From positions 1,054,001-1,118,000 of the forward strand of contig NZ_NJAK01000001.1 in the NCBI RefSeq assembly GCF_002632755.1: a stretch of 64,000 nucleotides of DNA, read 5' to 3'. The DNA is from Xenorhabdus ishibashii. Its GTDB lineage: Bacteria > Pseudomonadota > Gammaproteobacteria > Enterobacterales > Enterobacteriaceae. Of the stretch, positions 52,303 through 63,170 are shown piece after piece. A program made the position numbers and the translations under genes. The notes beneath the pieces were generated by a model. That model made no database searches. It was not told where the DNA came from and saw only the letters and a list, made by a program, of their open reading frames with translations. The first letter of the stretch is position 1. Each line of letters begins with the position of its first letter.

Positions 52303-52329
52303 TTGACATCGCAAGCTCGCTGGTAGACT
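52303..52329 (+). promoter_or_regulatory. proS promoter
   Basis: A consensus TTGACA (52303-52308) and TAGACT (52324-52329), spacing 15 bp, lie 43 nt before the proS ATG. The -10 lies in a small TCGCT/AGCGA hairpin (52317-52334). Confidence 0.5.
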
Positions 52330-52371
52330 AGCGATTTGTCTTTATTTTTCGCTATCCAATGGAAACTTACT

Positions 52372-54093
52372 ATGCGTACTAGCCAATATCTGCTCTCTAC
52401 TTTAAAAGAGACGCCTGCTGATGCAGAAGTCGTCAGTCATAAACTGATGCTTCGTGCTGGAATGATCCGTAAACTCGCTTCAGGCCTATACAACTGGATG
52501 CCAACCGGTGTCCGCGCATTGAGAAAAGTTGAAAACATTGTTCGTGAAGAGATGAATAATGCGGGAGCGGTTGAGGTTTCCATGCCAGTAGTTCAGCCAG
52601 CAGATTTGTGGCAGGAAAGTGGCCGTTGGGAACAATATGGCCCAGAATTACTGCGTTTTGTTGATCGCGGTGAACGCCCTTTCGTTTTGGGACCAACTCA
52701 TGAAGAAGTGATTACTGATCTGGTTCGTAACGAAGTTACTTCCTATAAGCAGCTTCCGCTGAATTTGTTCCAAATCCAGACCAAATTCCGTGATGAAGTT
52801 CGCCCACGTTTTGGTGTTATGCGTTCACGTGAATTTATCATGAAAGATGCATACTCTTTCCACACCAACCAAGAGTCCCTGCAAGAGACTTACGATAAGA
52901 TGTACGATGCTTACAGTAAGATTTTTACCCGCATCGGCTTAGATTTCCGCGCAGTTCTGGCTGATACGGGTTCAATCGGTGGAAGTGCTTCTCATGAATT
53001 CCAGGTTCTGGCAGACAGTGGTGAAGATGATATCGTTTTCTCTACCGATTCTAACTATGCGGCTAATATTGAGTTGGCAGAAGCTGTGATGCCCTCTCAG
53101 GAGCGAGCGGTTCCGTCTGAAGAGATGCGACTGGTCGATACACCAAACGCCAAAACGATTGCTGAGCTGGTCGAACAATTTGATCTGCCAATTGAAAAAA
53201 CCGTTAAGACTCTGATCGTTCATGCCGCAGAAGAAAGCGGACATAAACTCATTGCCTTGCTGGTACGTGGTGATCATGAATTAAATGAGATCAAAGCAGA
53301 AAAATTGCCTATGGTAGCCAGCCCGCTGACTTTCGCTACCGAAGAAGAAATCCGTGCCATTGTGAAAGCAGGCCCTGGCTCTTTAGGTCCAGTCAACCTG
53401 CCTATGCCTATCATTATTGACCGTAGCGTGTCTGTCATGAGTGATTTTGGTGCTGGCGCCAATATTGATGACAAACACTATTTCGGCATTAACTGGGAGC
53501 GTGATTTACCTCTACCAGAAATGGCTGATATCCGTAATGTCGTTGAAGGAGACGCCAGCCCTGATGGTAAAGGAACGCTGTTAATCAAGCGTGGTATTGA
53601 AGTTGGTCATATCTTCCAATTAGGCACCAAGTACTCTGATGCCCTGAAAGCCACTGTGCAAAATGAAGATGGGCATAATCAAATTATCACTATGGGATGC
53701 TATGGGATTGGGGTCACCCGTATCGTTGCAGCGGCCATTGAGCAGAACCACGATGATCGTGGTATTATCTGGCCAGATGCTATCGCCCCATTCCAGGTGG
53801 CTATTCTGCCAATGAATATGCACAAATCTTACCGCGTGAAAGAAGTTGCTGAAAAATTATATGCAGACTTACGTGCCAGCGGCATTGATGTCATTTTCGA
53901 CGATCGCAAAGAACGCCCTGGCGTTATGTTTGCTGATATGGAACTGATCGGTGTACCACATACTCTGGTTATCGGTGATCGTAACCTAGATAACGGTGAG
54001 ATCGAATATAAACACCGCCGCACTGGTGATAAGCAAATGCTGAAACTGGAAGATATTGTTGATTACTTGAAGGGTCATATTCAACAAGCTTAA
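52372..54093 (+). CDS. proS: Prolyl-tRNA synthetase
   Basis: ProS charges tRNA-Pro. The 573-residue bacterial-type class II enzyme has motif 1 and 2 ([32 protein letters not shown] in part), an editing (INS) domain between about 220 and 400 that hydrolyses Ala-tRNA-Pro, motif 3 GCYGIGVTR and the anticodon-binding C-terminus. The ATG at 52372 ([14 protein letters not shown]) matches E. coli; the open extension of 12 codons was rejected. Strong terminator downstream. Confidence 0.98.
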   Translation: MRTSQYLLSTLKETPADAEVVSHKLMLRAGMIRKLASGLYNWMPTGVRALRKVENIVREEMNNAGAVEVSMPVVQPADLWQESGRWEQYGPELLRFVDRGERPFVLGPTHEEVITDLVRNEVTSYKQLPLNLFQIQTKFRDEVRPRFGVMRSREFIMKDAYSFHTNQESLQETYDKMYDAYSKIFTRIGLDFRAVLADTGSIGGSASHEFQVLADSGEDDIVFSTDSNYAANIELAEAVMPSQERAVPSEEMRLVDTPNAKTIAELVEQFDLPIEKTVKTLIVHAAEESGHKLIALLVRGDHELNEIKAEKLPMVASPLTFATEEEIRAIVKAGPGSLGPVNLPMPIIIDRSVSVMSDFGAGANIDDKHYFGINWERDLPLPEMADIRNVVEGDASPDGKGTLLIKRGIEVGHIFQLGTKYSDALKATVQNEDGHNQIITMGCYGIGVTRIVAAAIEQNHDDRGIIWPDAIAPFQVAILPMNMHKSYRVKEVAEKLYADLRASGIDVIFDDRKERPGVMFADMELIGVPHTLVIGDRNLDNGEIEYKHRRTGDKQMLKLEDIVDYLKGHIQQA

Positions 54094-54116
54094 TTTTGTT
54101 TGTCAGCGTTAATTAA

Positions 54117-54148
54117 GAAAACCTGCGTATTCATTACGCAGGTTTTTC
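54117..54148 (+). terminator. proS terminator
   Basis: 11-bp stem AAACCTGCGTA/TACGCAGGTTT with a 5-nt loop and a T-run, 25 nt after the stop. Confidence 0.92.
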
Positions 54149-54174
54149 AATGAGTTATGCACCGCTATTATCTA

Positions 54175-54858
54175 TTATTTTTTAGTATGGCAGGAAGAGG
54201 TTTTATCAAAACGAATTTTACCTGTTTGAACGATTGCATGCTCAAACAGCCCATCTTCCATTGAAGGGCGAAGCGTATAGTAGCCTTCTACTTCCACATA
54301 AACAGGGGTTCCACCTTCTACTCCCATGGCGCTATAGCCACGTTCTAAATCGATATTTTCCGCAGCATCATAACGCTTTCCTGTACCGCATTCCGTAAAG
54401 AGAGCGGAATCAGCAAAATAGCTGTATTCTCCGGTCAGCTTTTTCGGTTTGATTTTATCTAATTCATAATTGAAACTTGATTGAATGGGATCACCGTTGA
54501 TATCCAGCAAACCTAAGTTTTCGCCTTTCATCTGATAATAAGATTTTTGACCGTCTTGATCACTTAAGACAATCTTTTTACCATTTATCACCCAATGACC
54601 TGTTTCAAAGAAAGTATTTTCCTCATGTTTGGCTTCCAAATAGGTTTGCCCCAATATATATGTCCCATCTTTAGCAAGTTGTAAGGTAGTCTCGATACCT
54701 GCACAATCGGCACAAGGCACAACACCACTAAACACTTTCTCTGTTGGCTGATACTTTTCCTGAGATACAAAGCTCTCCTGAGTTACGGAAGTATTTTGAC
54801 ACCCCGCAGCGGTGAACACACCAGCAACCAACAATACAAGCAATATTTTTTTATTCAT
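54175..54858 (-). CDS. nlpE: Envelope stress lipoprotein NlpE (CutF)
   Basis: NlpE is an outer-membrane lipoprotein that activates the Cpx response, for example on surface contact or lipoprotein stress. The signal peptide ends in the lipobox TAAGC. The N-terminal domain has the redox motif PCADCAGIETTL (CxxC); the C-terminal OB-like domain contains a further Cys pair (TECGTG and SSCHTKK). 227 residues versus 236 in E. coli. Tandem ATG codons at 54861 and 54858 follow GGATCGA; the second has better spacing. Confidence 0.95.
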   Translation of the reverse strand: MNKKILLVLLVAGVFTAAGCQNTSVTQESFVSQEKYQPTEKVFSGVVPCADCAGIETTLQLAKDGTYILGQTYLEAKHEENTFFETGHWVINGKKIVLSDQDGQKSYYQMKGENLGLLDINGDPIQSSFNYELDKIKPKKLTGEYSYFADSALFTECGTGKRYDAAENIDLERGYSAMGVEGGTPVYVEVEGYYTLRPSMEDGLFEHAIVQTGKIRFDKTSSCHTKK

Positions 54859-55182
54859 CATTCGATCCAATAAATTCAAAAGATAACCCTTTGATTTCAA
54901 GTTAAGCATAAGGTGTACATAACAAGATTGACATTACTCCACTGAGTTGCGAAATGCACGGAGAGAGCAATCAAATAGCATGACTTTATTTTATGGCGTA
55001 ATGGTAAGATGCAAGTTTAATCTGCTTCCTGTTTTAACGACATTCCCACCGACTTATTCAGTCATCACGAGAAGCTTACTGTGCTATAGTCGTAAGTAGC
55101 ATTTTGCATTTGATTTGGGTCAATCACGGGCGGCACGATAACCGCCACTAACATGTGGTAAGCAAAATAGTGGTGAGCAAAT

Positions 55183-55446
55183 ATGTCTATAGATAACGAA
55201 GAATATCAACCCATTAACTGTGATGATTACGATAACCTTGAGCTGGCATGCCAACGTCAGCTACATTTGCATCTCCAATTGCGAGATGGTGAAACATTTG
55301 AAGGAAAAGCTAATAAACTGATTTTAAGAAAAAAAATTGAATATCTTCTCATCGATTCAAATGAAGGAACCCGTGAATTAAGGTTAGATTACATTATCAG
55401 TTTCAGCAATCCAGAGATTGGAACGATTGTTATCGAGCATTCTTAA
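55183..55446 (+). CDS. rof: Rho-binding antiterminator Rof (YaeO)
   Basis: Rof binds Rho and inhibits transcription termination. The 87-residue acidic protein (E. coli 84) has the conserved YQPINCDDYDNLELACQ and TRELRLDYI ... SFSNPEIGTIV. GGTGAG precedes the ATG. The small upstream gene yaeP of E. coli was not found. Confidence 0.96.
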   Translation: MSIDNEEYQPINCDDYDNLELACQRQLHLHLQLRDGETFEGKANKLILRKKIEYLLIDSNEGTRELRLDYIISFSNPEIGTIVIEHS

Positions 55447-55480
55447 ATCTGATCGCCAATAACGATTAGGATCTTCTGCC

Positions 55481-55512
55481 AAAAGTCCTTATTTTATATA
55501 AGGACTTTTTAT
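55481..55512 (+). terminator. rof terminator
   Basis: 11-bp stem AAAAGTCCTTA/TAAGGACTTTT with a 7-nt loop, T-run, 34 nt after rof. Confidence 0.92.
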
Positions 55513-55573
55513 GTAAAAAGAAATTTCCAAAACCCAATCAGTAACGTCTACCACTACGTGACCAACTATACCA

Positions 55574-56950
55574 TTAAATATGAAGTGCAATTGTCTTCCA
55601 CTGAACTGAAATTCCTTCGTCATCCGGCAAATTTTGCCCTTCTTTTGTGATGAAAACCCCCAATGCGGCTATCAGTTTTTCGTTGTAATAGAGCAAAGGA
55701 ATTCTTTCCCTAAGCCAAGGCGCAATCCCAAACTCTTGCCACAGTTTTTTACTGTGACGGGAATGTTGTCGTCCCACAATGCTAATATTGCCCCGAACAT
55801 TATTACCCCGAACACTATTACCCTGAAAACCAAAACGAATTGTCACTTGCTCATTACTGTTTGGCTTTCTCACTGTAATACCGTTTTCTTTAGAACAAAA
55901 CAGCGTTCCCAATTCATCTGGTAACGTCAATGCCTGCTGTAAATCCCATTCAAGAATCGTTCCCGCCAGATCCTGGTATTGGGGAAGTAGCCAAAGTTGC
56001 TGCCGATAACGACGAATATCATATTGCCCTAATCTAAAACGCGGCTCCGCATCTTGTCTGGCAAGTGCCACTTCTGACCAAATGCGTTGAAGCTGCTCGC
56101 GTGCCGGCATTTTTACCCCACACTGATTGAGCCATCGCCGCAACAACGCATTTCGTTTTACTTCAGAACTGTCTTCCAGAGGAGGAATAGAGATCGAACC
56201 TTCCGCTGTAATCAATGAATCCAAAGATTCTTTCAGTAATTCATCCAGCAATTGTTCTTGCTCGCCACACAAGCTGGCACTGCGGGAAACGGCTTGTGAG
56301 AAATGAGGCCAACGCTGATGGAGTAACGGCATGATATTCAGTCGCAGGAAATTACGGTCATAACGCTCATCTTGATTACTGTCATCCTCTACCCACTGTA
56401 ATTTTTGTGTCTGTGCGTACTCTTCCAATTCTGCACGACTTACATTTAGCAATGGGCGAATCAATGTCGTTCCCGCAAATGGCATTCTGGCAGGCATGGA
56501 AGATAATCCTGCCGGACCACTGCCCCGTTTCAGTGCTAATAAAAACGTTTCTGCCTGATCATCAAGATGCTGCGCCGTTATTAAAACTTCATCCGGCTGT
56601 AACTCACGTTGGAATGCGTGATAACGTGCATTTCGCGCCGCAGCTTCAATCCCATTCTGGCGAGTATTAAGCTGGACTTTTTCGGTTCGGAAATCTACCT
56701 GCCAGTCAGCACAAATCTGGCGACAATGTTCGACCCATAAATCCGCCTTTGGGTTTAAGCCATGATGAATATGGATTGCCCTTAACATCATTCGTTCACT
56801 ATTCAGTTGATAAGATTGATTTCGCAAACGAACAAGTAAATGTAGCAATACGGTGGAATCCAATCCACCGCTAAATCCGACCAAAATCTTTTTATGCTGA
56901 CCAATTTGTTCTGCCAATGTCATAAATAAAAGATCATGAATATTTGCCAT
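55574..56950 (-). CDS. tilS: tRNA(Ile)-lysidine synthase TilS
   Basis: TilS converts C34 of tRNA-Ile(CAU) to lysidine, enabling AUA decoding. The 458-residue protein has the PP-loop SGGLDST, HIHHGL, QHLDDQAETFLL and WVEDDSNQD of the N-terminal ATPase, then the substrate-binding and C-terminal domains (VGRQHSRHSKKLWQEFGI). The ATG at 56950 was chosen; a later ATG (56923) is also possible, and longer starts overlap the transporter upstream. A 15-bp tandem repeat (55787-55831) adds NSVRGNNVRG to the C-terminal domain. Confidence 0.95.
   Translation of the reverse strand: MANIHDLLFMTLAEQIGQHKKILVGFSGGLDSTVLLHLLVRLRNQSYQLNSERMMLRAIHIHHGLNPKADLWVEHCRQICADWQVDFRTEKVQLNTRQNGIEAAARNARYHAFQRELQPDEVLITAQHLDDQAETFLLALKRGSGPAGLSSMPARMPFAGTTLIRPLLNVSRAELEEYAQTQKLQWVEDDSNQDERYDRNFLRLNIMPLLHQRWPHFSQAVSRSASLCGEQEQLLDELLKESLDSLITAEGSISIPPLEDSSEVKRNALLRRWLNQCGVKMPAREQLQRIWSEVALARQDAEPRFRLGQYDIRRYRQQLWLLPQYQDLAGTILEWDLQQALTLPDELGTLFCSKENGITVRKPNSNEQVTIRFGFQGNSVRGNNVRGNISIVGRQHSRHSKKLWQEFGIAPWLRERIPLLYYNEKLIAALGVFITKEGQNLPDDEGISVQWKTIALHI
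55787..55831. repeat. 15-bp tandem repeat inside tilS
   Basis: Three in-frame units of ATTRCCCCGAACAYT type (the third diverged) stand in a row in the C-terminal domain, encoding a repeated N-x-V-R-G. Confidence 0.8.
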
Positions 56951-56981
56951 TATGGAACCAAACCTTTTTTCATTTGCCTGA

Positions 56982-57899
56982 TCAATCCTCAATCAGATCA
57001 TCCATCAATTCATTTTGTTCGGAATTCTTTCTTTTAGCACTGATACAGAGTAATCCAGAAATAATCACCAACACTAACCCAATCACATAGGCAGGGACAA
57101 ACGCATCACCAAAAAACAATATGATCCACATCATCGACAAGACGGGCGATAAAAATAGGATTGAGGCAACCTTATGGGAATCAGGGCCATTCATGGCCTT
57201 AAACCAAATAATATAAGAAACCCCATTCAGTATGATGCCGTTAAGTAATGTTGGCATCAGAGAATCACTGACAGGCAAGTTAATGCTGCTGAAAGCAAAC
57301 ATAAATACCGCGGAAACTAAGGTAGAACAGAGAAATACCCAAAATGTACTAATATAGGGATCAATAGCAAACTGCTTCGATAATACTGACATTAATGCAA
57401 AACAAAATGCTCCACTAAATACCAGCAACAATGCCTGTGGATGTTCCACCGCAATCTCGGTAATATTTCCTTTCGTGAACGTGATCACAACAGCCATAAA
57501 GCCCATTGCAATGCCAATCATTTGCTTGATCGTCAATTTTTCTTTAAACAGGAAAAATGATAATCCAATAATCATTAACGGCCAGCTATATTGGATTACC
57601 AACACAGCAACACCATTTTCAATGGAATAGCCATAGTAAAGCAGCAAATAGAAGAAACAATCCAAAGCACCTAAGATCAGAACTTTAAGCATAACGGGCA
57701 AAGGAATGAATAAAATTCCTTTCCAATTTCTCCCCATCATGAGGGCAACGACAAATACCGCTAAAACAGACAAAATATTTGACCAGAATAAATATTGGAA
57801 GTGATCCATCTCTTTCTGACCAAAACGCGATATAGCAGGAATAAAACTCCAGATAAACACGCAGGAAAACGCATAAATAATATATTTATATTTGGCCAT
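56982..57899 (-). CDS. EamA/DMT-family transporter
   Basis: The 305-residue inner-membrane protein shows ten hydrophobic segments in two EamA repeats (about 6-135 and 150-285), the pattern of drug/metabolite exporters. Typical stretches are FIPAISRFGQKE near the start and an FFKEKLT-like end of repeat 1 (LFKEKLTIKQ). Substrate is unknown. The ATG at 57899 was preferred to a TTG four codons upstream. It lies between accA and tilS, where E. coli has ldcC and other genes. Confidence 0.85.
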   Translation of the reverse strand: MAKYKYIIYAFSCVFIWSFIPAISRFGQKEMDHFQYLFWSNILSVLAVFVVALMMGRNWKGILFIPLPVMLKVLILGALDCFFYLLLYYGYSIENGVAVLVIQYSWPLMIIGLSFFLFKEKLTIKQMIGIAMGFMAVVITFTKGNITEIAVEHPQALLLVFSGAFCFALMSVLSKQFAIDPYISTFWVFLCSTLVSAVFMFAFSSINLPVSDSLMPTLLNGIILNGVSYIIWFKAMNGPDSHKVASILFLSPVLSMMWIILFFGDAFVPAYVIGLVLVIISGLLCISAKRKNSEQNELMDDLIED

Positions 57900-58023
57900 A
57901 GAAAAACTCAACTTATTATTTTAAAGCCCAGCCCACAAGGCACCTATTCCATCCCAATGTTATTGGGCATGATAATATTAGATTATATATGCCGTAATGA
58001 TTTCGCCCTTACAAACAACAAAA

Positions 58024-58069
58024 CAGGTGGAAAAATCAGAGAGTTATCACTTCTCCGTATTTCCACCTG
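58024..58069 (-). terminator. accA terminator
   Basis: CAGGTGGAAA/TTTCCACCTG (58024-58033 with 58060-58069) with inner GAGA/TCTC pairing, followed on the minus strand by TTTTGTTGTTTG, 28 nt after accA. Confidence 0.65.
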
Positions 58070-58096
58070 CGATTAGCGATTAAAAATTTTCAGATC

Positions 58097-59056
58097 TTAG
58101 CAATAACCGTACTGCATTAAACGTTCATAACGACGGTTGACTAATTCTTCACTGTCCAGTTCGCTCAATTCAGAAAGATCAGCCAACAGTTGAGTCTTCA
58201 ATGTTTCAGCGATTTCTTCATAGTGGCGGTGCGCTCCGCCCAATGGCTCAGGAATGACAGTATCAATCAGATTCAACTCTTTCAGACGTGGAGCTGTATT
58301 CCCCATTGCTTCAGCCGCCAATGGTGCTTTTTCAGCACTTTTCCACAAAATGGAAGCACAGCCTTCAGGAGAGATAGTAGAGAAGGTGCTGTATTGCAAC
58401 ATATTGACTTTATCACCAACACTAAGCGCTAACGCTCCACCAGAACCCCCTTCGCCAATCACTGTACAGATGATAGGGACAGAAAGATGGGACATTTCAC
58501 GCAGGTTACGGGCAATGGCTTCTGACTGACCTCGCTCTTCTGCACCTACCCCAGGATATGCGCCAGGCGTATCAATGAAAGTAATGATTGGCAATTTGAA
58601 ACGTTCGGCTGTTTCCATCAATCTCAATGCCTTGCGATAACCTTCCGGTGATGGCATACCAAAATTGCGGCGGATTTTTTCTTTGGTTTCACGCCCCTTC
58701 TGATGGCCTATCACCATGACAGGACGACCATCAATACGCGCTAACCCTCCCACAATGGCCTTGTCATCAGCATAGGCACGATCACCCGCTAATTCTTCAA
58801 AATCCGTAAATATGCGCTGAATATAATCCAATGTATAAGGGCGCAGTGGATGACGTGATAGCTGGGAAATTTGCCATGCCCCTAAATCAGCGAAAATTTT
58901 GCGAGTCAGCTCTAGGCTTTTTTCCCTCAGACGCTGGACTTCTTCATCCAGATTGATATCTAGCTTTTCATCTTGACGGCTAACTGCGGTAAGCGAATCA
59001 ATTTTCGCTTCCAGCTCGGCAATTGGCTGTTCAAAATCCAGAAAATTCAGACTCAT
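58097..59056 (-). CDS. accA: Acetyl-CoA carboxylase carboxyltransferase subunit alpha
   Basis: AccA with AccD transfers carboxyl from biotin to acetyl-CoA, the first step of fatty acid synthesis. The 319-residue protein has the same length as E. coli AccA. Conserved: [20 protein letters not shown] (in part), [29 protein letters not shown] and [15 protein letters not shown]. It starts 12 nt after dnaE on the same strand. Confidence 0.98.
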   Translation of the reverse strand: MSLNFLDFEQPIAELEAKIDSLTAVSRQDEKLDINLDEEVQRLREKSLELTRKIFADLGAWQISQLSRHPLRPYTLDYIQRIFTDFEELAGDRAYADDKAIVGGLARIDGRPVMVIGHQKGRETKEKIRRNFGMPSPEGYRKALRLMETAERFKLPIITFIDTPGAYPGVGAEERGQSEAIARNLREMSHLSVPIICTVIGEGGSGGALALSVGDKVNMLQYSTFSTISPEGCASILWKSAEKAPLAAEAMGNTAPRLKELNLIDTVIPEPLGGAHRHYEEIAETLKTQLLADLSELSELDSEELVNRRYERLMQYGYC

Positions 59057-59068
59057 AATGTTCCTATT

Positions 59069-62000
59069 CTAGTCAAATTCTAATTCTACCTGCTCATTAC
59101 CCAGCAGAGTTCGCAGATCGGTCAAAAGGGTGTCTGTTGGCGTTACCCGCCATGTCGCCCCGAATCGTAAACGGGCGCGGGCATCTACCCGCTGGTAATA
59201 AAGATGAACCGGTATTGTACCTGAACGGTGTGGCTCCAATGCACCACGGAGACGGCTCAATAATTGTTCATCAATTTGCCTGTCTGATAACGAGATAGCA
59301 AGCCCACGTGCAAATTTTTCACGTGCCTCACTGATATCCATTAGTTCACGAACTGTCATTTTAAGCCCACCGCTGAAGTCATCAAAGCTGACTTGTCCGG
59401 TAGCAATCAAAATCTTGTCCTGTTCTAATAAATGCTGATACCTTTCCAATGCATCAGAAAACAGCATGATTTCCAGACGTCCTGAACGATCATCTAATGT
59501 ACTGATACCAATCCGGTTTCCCCGTTTGGTTGTCATTATTTTGGAAGCTAATACCAAACCTACCACAGTTGTTACCTGACCACGAGGTGTCGGGTTCACA
59601 TCTTTTAGACGTAATCCATTGGTATATCGTTCAATCTCTTTCAAATAACCTGTAATTGGGTGTCCAGTTAAGTACAAACCCAGCGTTTCCCGCTCACCAT
59701 CTAATACCACCTGATCTGGCCATTTTGGTGTGCTGGCATATGAACGCTCAACTTGCTCTGGTTCTTCAGCTAATACGCCAAACATATCTGTTTGACCTGT
59801 GGCTTCGGCTTTGGCATGTTGATCCGCAGCTTTCAAAGCACCTTCCAGAGAGGACATCAATGCCGCACGATGTGGTCCTAACCTATCAAAGGCACCGGAC
59901 ATAATCAGCTTTTCCATCACACGGCGGTTTATCTTTTTGATATCAACGCGTGCGCACAGGTCAAATAGCTCTTTGAAATGCCCCCCTTGCTGTCGGGCTT
60001 CAATAATCGCTTCAATCGGCCCTTCCCCCACACCTTTAATCGCACCAATGCCGTAGACAATTTCTCCATCATCATTGACATGGAAATGGTACAGGCCGCT
60101 ATTAATATCAGGAGGAAGAACTTTCAGCCCCATGCGCCAACACTCATCCACCAGCCCAACGACTTTTTCGGTGTTATCCATATCCGCAGTCATCACAGCA
60201 GCCATAAATTCTGCCGGATAGTGCGCTTTCAACCATAAGGTTTGGTAAGAAACTAACGCATAAGCTGCTGAGTGAGATTTGTTAAAGCCATAACCCGCGA
60301 ATTTCTCCACCAAATCGAAGATTTTCATGGCGAGCGTACCATCAACGCCCTGTTTTACCGCCCCCTCTTCAAATACTGACCGCTGTTTAGCCATCTCCTC
60401 TGGTTTTTTCTTACCCATTGCACGGCGCAACATATCTGCCCCGCCAAGGGTATAACCGGCTAAAACCTGTGCAATCTGCATCACCTGTTCCTGATACAGA
60501 ATGATACCGTAAGTTGGCTCCAATACGGGTTTTAAGGATTCATGCTGCCATTCAACATCAGGATAGGAGAGTTCTTCCCTCCCATGTTTACGGTCGATAA
60601 AGTTGTCTACCATACCTGATTGCAACGGCCCAGGACGGAACAGTGCCACCAATGCGATCATGTCTTCAAAACAGTCAGGACGCAGGCGCTTGATTAAATC
60701 CTTCATTCCGCGCGATTCAAGCTGGAACACGGCCGTGGTTTCAGAGCGTTGCAGCATATCGAAACTTTTTTGATCATCCAGCGGAATAGCCGTGATATCA
60801 ATCGGTTCCAGACCCTTCTTAGCACGGCGTGCATTCACCATCTCAAGTGCCCAGTTGATGATGGTTAGGGTTCTCAGGCCAAGGAAGTCAAACTTAACCA
60901 AGCCGGCATATTCCACATCGTTTTTGTCAAACTGGGTAACTGGGTTCAGCCCCTCAGGATCACAATAAATCGGTGCAAAGTCAGTAATTTTGGTTGGTGC
61001 AATGACAACACCACCAGCATGCTTACCTGCGTTACGTGTGACACCTTCCAGTTTGCGCGCCATGTCGATCAGCGCCTTAACCTCTTCATCCGCTTCGTAA
61101 ATTTCAGGTAGCTGTGGCTCGGCTGCAAAGGCTTTTTCCAGTGTCATGCCGGGATCAGGAGGCACCAGTTTGGAAATTCGATCCACAAAGCCATATGGGT
61201 GTCCAAGGACACGCCCAACGTCGCGGATAACCGCTTTCGCCGCCATCGTACCAAAAGTGATGATCTGTGATACCGCATCTCGTCCATACATGTCTGCTAC
61301 GTGATCGATAACCTGATCACGTTTTTCCATACAAAAATCGACGTCAAAATCGGGCATAGAAACACGTTCAGGGTTAAGAAAACGTTCAAACAGCAGATCG
61401 AATTCCAGCGGATCGAGGTCGGTAATTTTTAACGCATAAGCGACAAGGGAGCCGGCACCAGAACCTCGTCCTGGGCCAACGGGAACACCGTTATCTTTTG
61501 ACCATTGGATAAATTCCATCACGATCAGGAAGTAACCAGGGAATCCCATCTGGTTGATAACGTTCAGCTCAATATCGAGGCGTTCATCATATTCTGGACG
61601 TTTCTGCGCCCTGAGTTCCGGATCGGGATAGAGAAACTCCAGACGTTCTTCCAGCCCTTGCCTGGATTTTTCAATGAGAAAATCTTCAGTGCTCATTTCT
61701 CCCGTCGGAAACTGCGGCAGAAAATACTCACCAAGACGGATTGTGACATTACAGCGTTTAGCAATTTCTACGCTATTTTGTAACGCTTCAGGAATGTCTG
61801 AAAAAAGCTCACACATCTCCTGTTCACTGCGTAGATATTGCTGAGGGCTGTAATTTTTAGGGCGTTTCGGATCAGACAGGGCATAACCATCGTGGATAGC
61901 AACCCGAATTTCGTGGGCTTCAAAATCCTCACTCTCAAGAAAACAAACGTCATTGGTTGCCACAACGGGAAGATTTTTTTCTGACGCCAGCGCCACAGCA

Positions 62001-62551
62001 GCATGAAGATAGTTTTCTTCATCCTGACGTCCAGTGCGGATCAACTCAAGGTAATAGCTGTCAGGAAAATGTTCCTGATAAAAATCGAGGCAGTGATCCA
62101 CCATCACACGATTGCCACGCAGCAGGAATTTACCCACGTCTCCCATGCGCCCACCCGACAGTAGGATCAATCCGGTTTTGTATTTGACCAGCCATTCCCG
62201 CTTGATAGTGGGACCAATTGCGTTATAACCTTTTTGATAAGCCTCAGAGATCAGCAAGGTCAGGTTTTGATAACCTTCATTATTACGGGCAAGGATCGTC
62301 AGATGGGCATATTCATCGCCCAATAAATCACTTTCCACATAAAAATCCGCACCAATAATTGGCTTGATACCGGCATCGTGGGCACTGCCATAGAACTTCA
62401 CCAATCCACACAAGTTGGTAAAATCCGTGATCGCAAAAGCCGGCATTCCCAATTTGGCGATTTTTTTCACCAATGAGCCGGTCTTAGCCAAGCCATCAAT
62501 CATTGAATAATCACTGTGAACACGTAAGTGTACAAAACGTGGTTCTGTCAT
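59069..62551 (-). CDS. dnaE: DNA polymerase III subunit alpha
   Basis: DnaE is the replicative polymerase. The 1,160-residue protein (same as E. coli) begins with a PHP domain ([15 protein letters not shown]). Its palm has [16 protein letters not shown], the catalytic Asp pair in PDFDVDFC and [11 protein letters not shown]. The fingers, a helix-hairpin-helix region, the OB fold (about 980-1070) and the tau-binding C-terminus follow. It sits between rnhB and accA as in E. coli. Confidence 0.99.
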   Translation of the reverse strand: MTEPRFVHLRVHSDYSMIDGLAKTGSLVKKIAKLGMPAFAITDFTNLCGLVKFYGSAHDAGIKPIIGADFYVESDLLGDEYAHLTILARNNEGYQNLTLLISEAYQKGYNAIGPTIKREWLVKYKTGLILLSGGRMGDVGKFLLRGNRVMVDHCLDFYQEHFPDSYYLELIRTGRQDEENYLHAAVALASEKNLPVVATNDVCFLESEDFEAHEIRVAIHDGYALSDPKRPKNYSPQQYLRSEQEMCELFSDIPEALQNSVEIAKRCNVTIRLGEYFLPQFPTGEMSTEDFLIEKSRQGLEERLEFLYPDPELRAQKRPEYDERLDIELNVINQMGFPGYFLIVMEFIQWSKDNGVPVGPGRGSGAGSLVAYALKITDLDPLEFDLLFERFLNPERVSMPDFDVDFCMEKRDQVIDHVADMYGRDAVSQIITFGTMAAKAVIRDVGRVLGHPYGFVDRISKLVPPDPGMTLEKAFAAEPQLPEIYEADEEVKALIDMARKLEGVTRNAGKHAGGVVIAPTKITDFAPIYCDPEGLNPVTQFDKNDVEYAGLVKFDFLGLRTLTIINWALEMVNARRAKKGLEPIDITAIPLDDQKSFDMLQRSETTAVFQLESRGMKDLIKRLRPDCFEDMIALVALFRPGPLQSGMVDNFIDRKHGREELSYPDVEWQHESLKPVLEPTYGIILYQEQVMQIAQVLAGYTLGGADMLRRAMGKKKPEEMAKQRSVFEEGAVKQGVDGTLAMKIFDLVEKFAGYGFNKSHSAAYALVSYQTLWLKAHYPAEFMAAVMTADMDNTEKVVGLVDECWRMGLKVLPPDINSGLYHFHVNDDGEIVYGIGAIKGVGEGPIEAIIEARQQGGHFKELFDLCARVDIKKINRRVMEKLIMSGAFDRLGPHRAALMSSLEGALKAADQHAKAEATGQTDMFGVLAEEPEQVERSYASTPKWPDQVVLDGERETLGLYLTGHPITGYLKEIERYTNGLRLKDVNPTPRGQVTTVVGLVLASKIMTTKRGNRIGISTLDDRSGRLEIMLFSDALERYQHLLEQDKILIATGQVSFDDFSGGLKMTVRELMDISEAREKFARGLAISLSDRQIDEQLLSRLRGALEPHRSGTIPVHLYYQRVDARARLRFGATWRVTPTDTLLTDLRTLLGNEQVELEFD

Positions 62552-62579
62552 AGTCTGTCCAGATACTTATCCCAGATTT

Positions 62580-63170
62580 TTATCCAAGACCTAGCGCCCG
62601 TTTAACTGGCGCAAAACTCTTACGATGATGCTGCGTAGCGCCCAAAGAAGCCAATTTTTCCAGATGAAGGGGCGTAGGATAACCTTTATGTTTCGCAAAT
62701 CCGTAGTCAGGGAACTGTTTATCCAGCTCTGTCATTTCCCTGTCACGTGTTACTTTGGCAAGAATAGAAGCGGCGCTTATTTCTGCAACCAGGCTATCCC
62801 CCTTAACGACGGCTTGAGCTGGCATAGCTAATGCCGGACATCGATTGCCATCAATCAGGACATAATCCGGTGTGAGTGCCAACCCTTCAACCGCTCTTTG
62901 CATAGCAAGCATTGTGGCGTGGAGGATATTGAGCTGGTCTATTTCGTCCGGCTCTGCACGACCGAGACTCCAACACAAGGCTTTTTCTTTTATTTCCAAA
63001 TACAGCGCCTCACGGCGTTTTTCCGTGAGTTTTTTTGAATCCATTAAGCCTGCAATGGGTTTAGCCGGATCAAGAATAACCGCCGCAGTGACAACAGCAC
63101 CTACCAATGGGCCACGCCCAACTTCATCAACACCGGCAATCAAATTCGCCTGTGGATAAATAAAATCCAT
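62580..63170 (-). CDS. rnhB: Ribonuclease HII
   Basis: RNase HII cuts RNA in RNA-DNA hybrids and single ribonucleotides in DNA. The 196-residue protein (E. coli 198) has the catalytic Asp-Glu of AGVDEVGRG, the Asp of VLIDGNRCP and the Asp of KVTRDREM. Its ATG shares one base with the lpxB stop (TAATG), so translation is coupled. Confidence 0.98.
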   Translation of the reverse strand: MDFIYPQANLIAGVDEVGRGPLVGAVVTAAVILDPAKPIAGLMDSKKLTEKRREALYLEIKEKALCWSLGRAEPDEIDQLNILHATMLAMQRAVEGLALTPDYVLIDGNRCPALAMPAQAVVKGDSLVAEISAASILAKVTRDREMTELDKQFPDYGFAKHKGYPTPLHLEKLASLGATQHHRKSFAPVKRALGLG

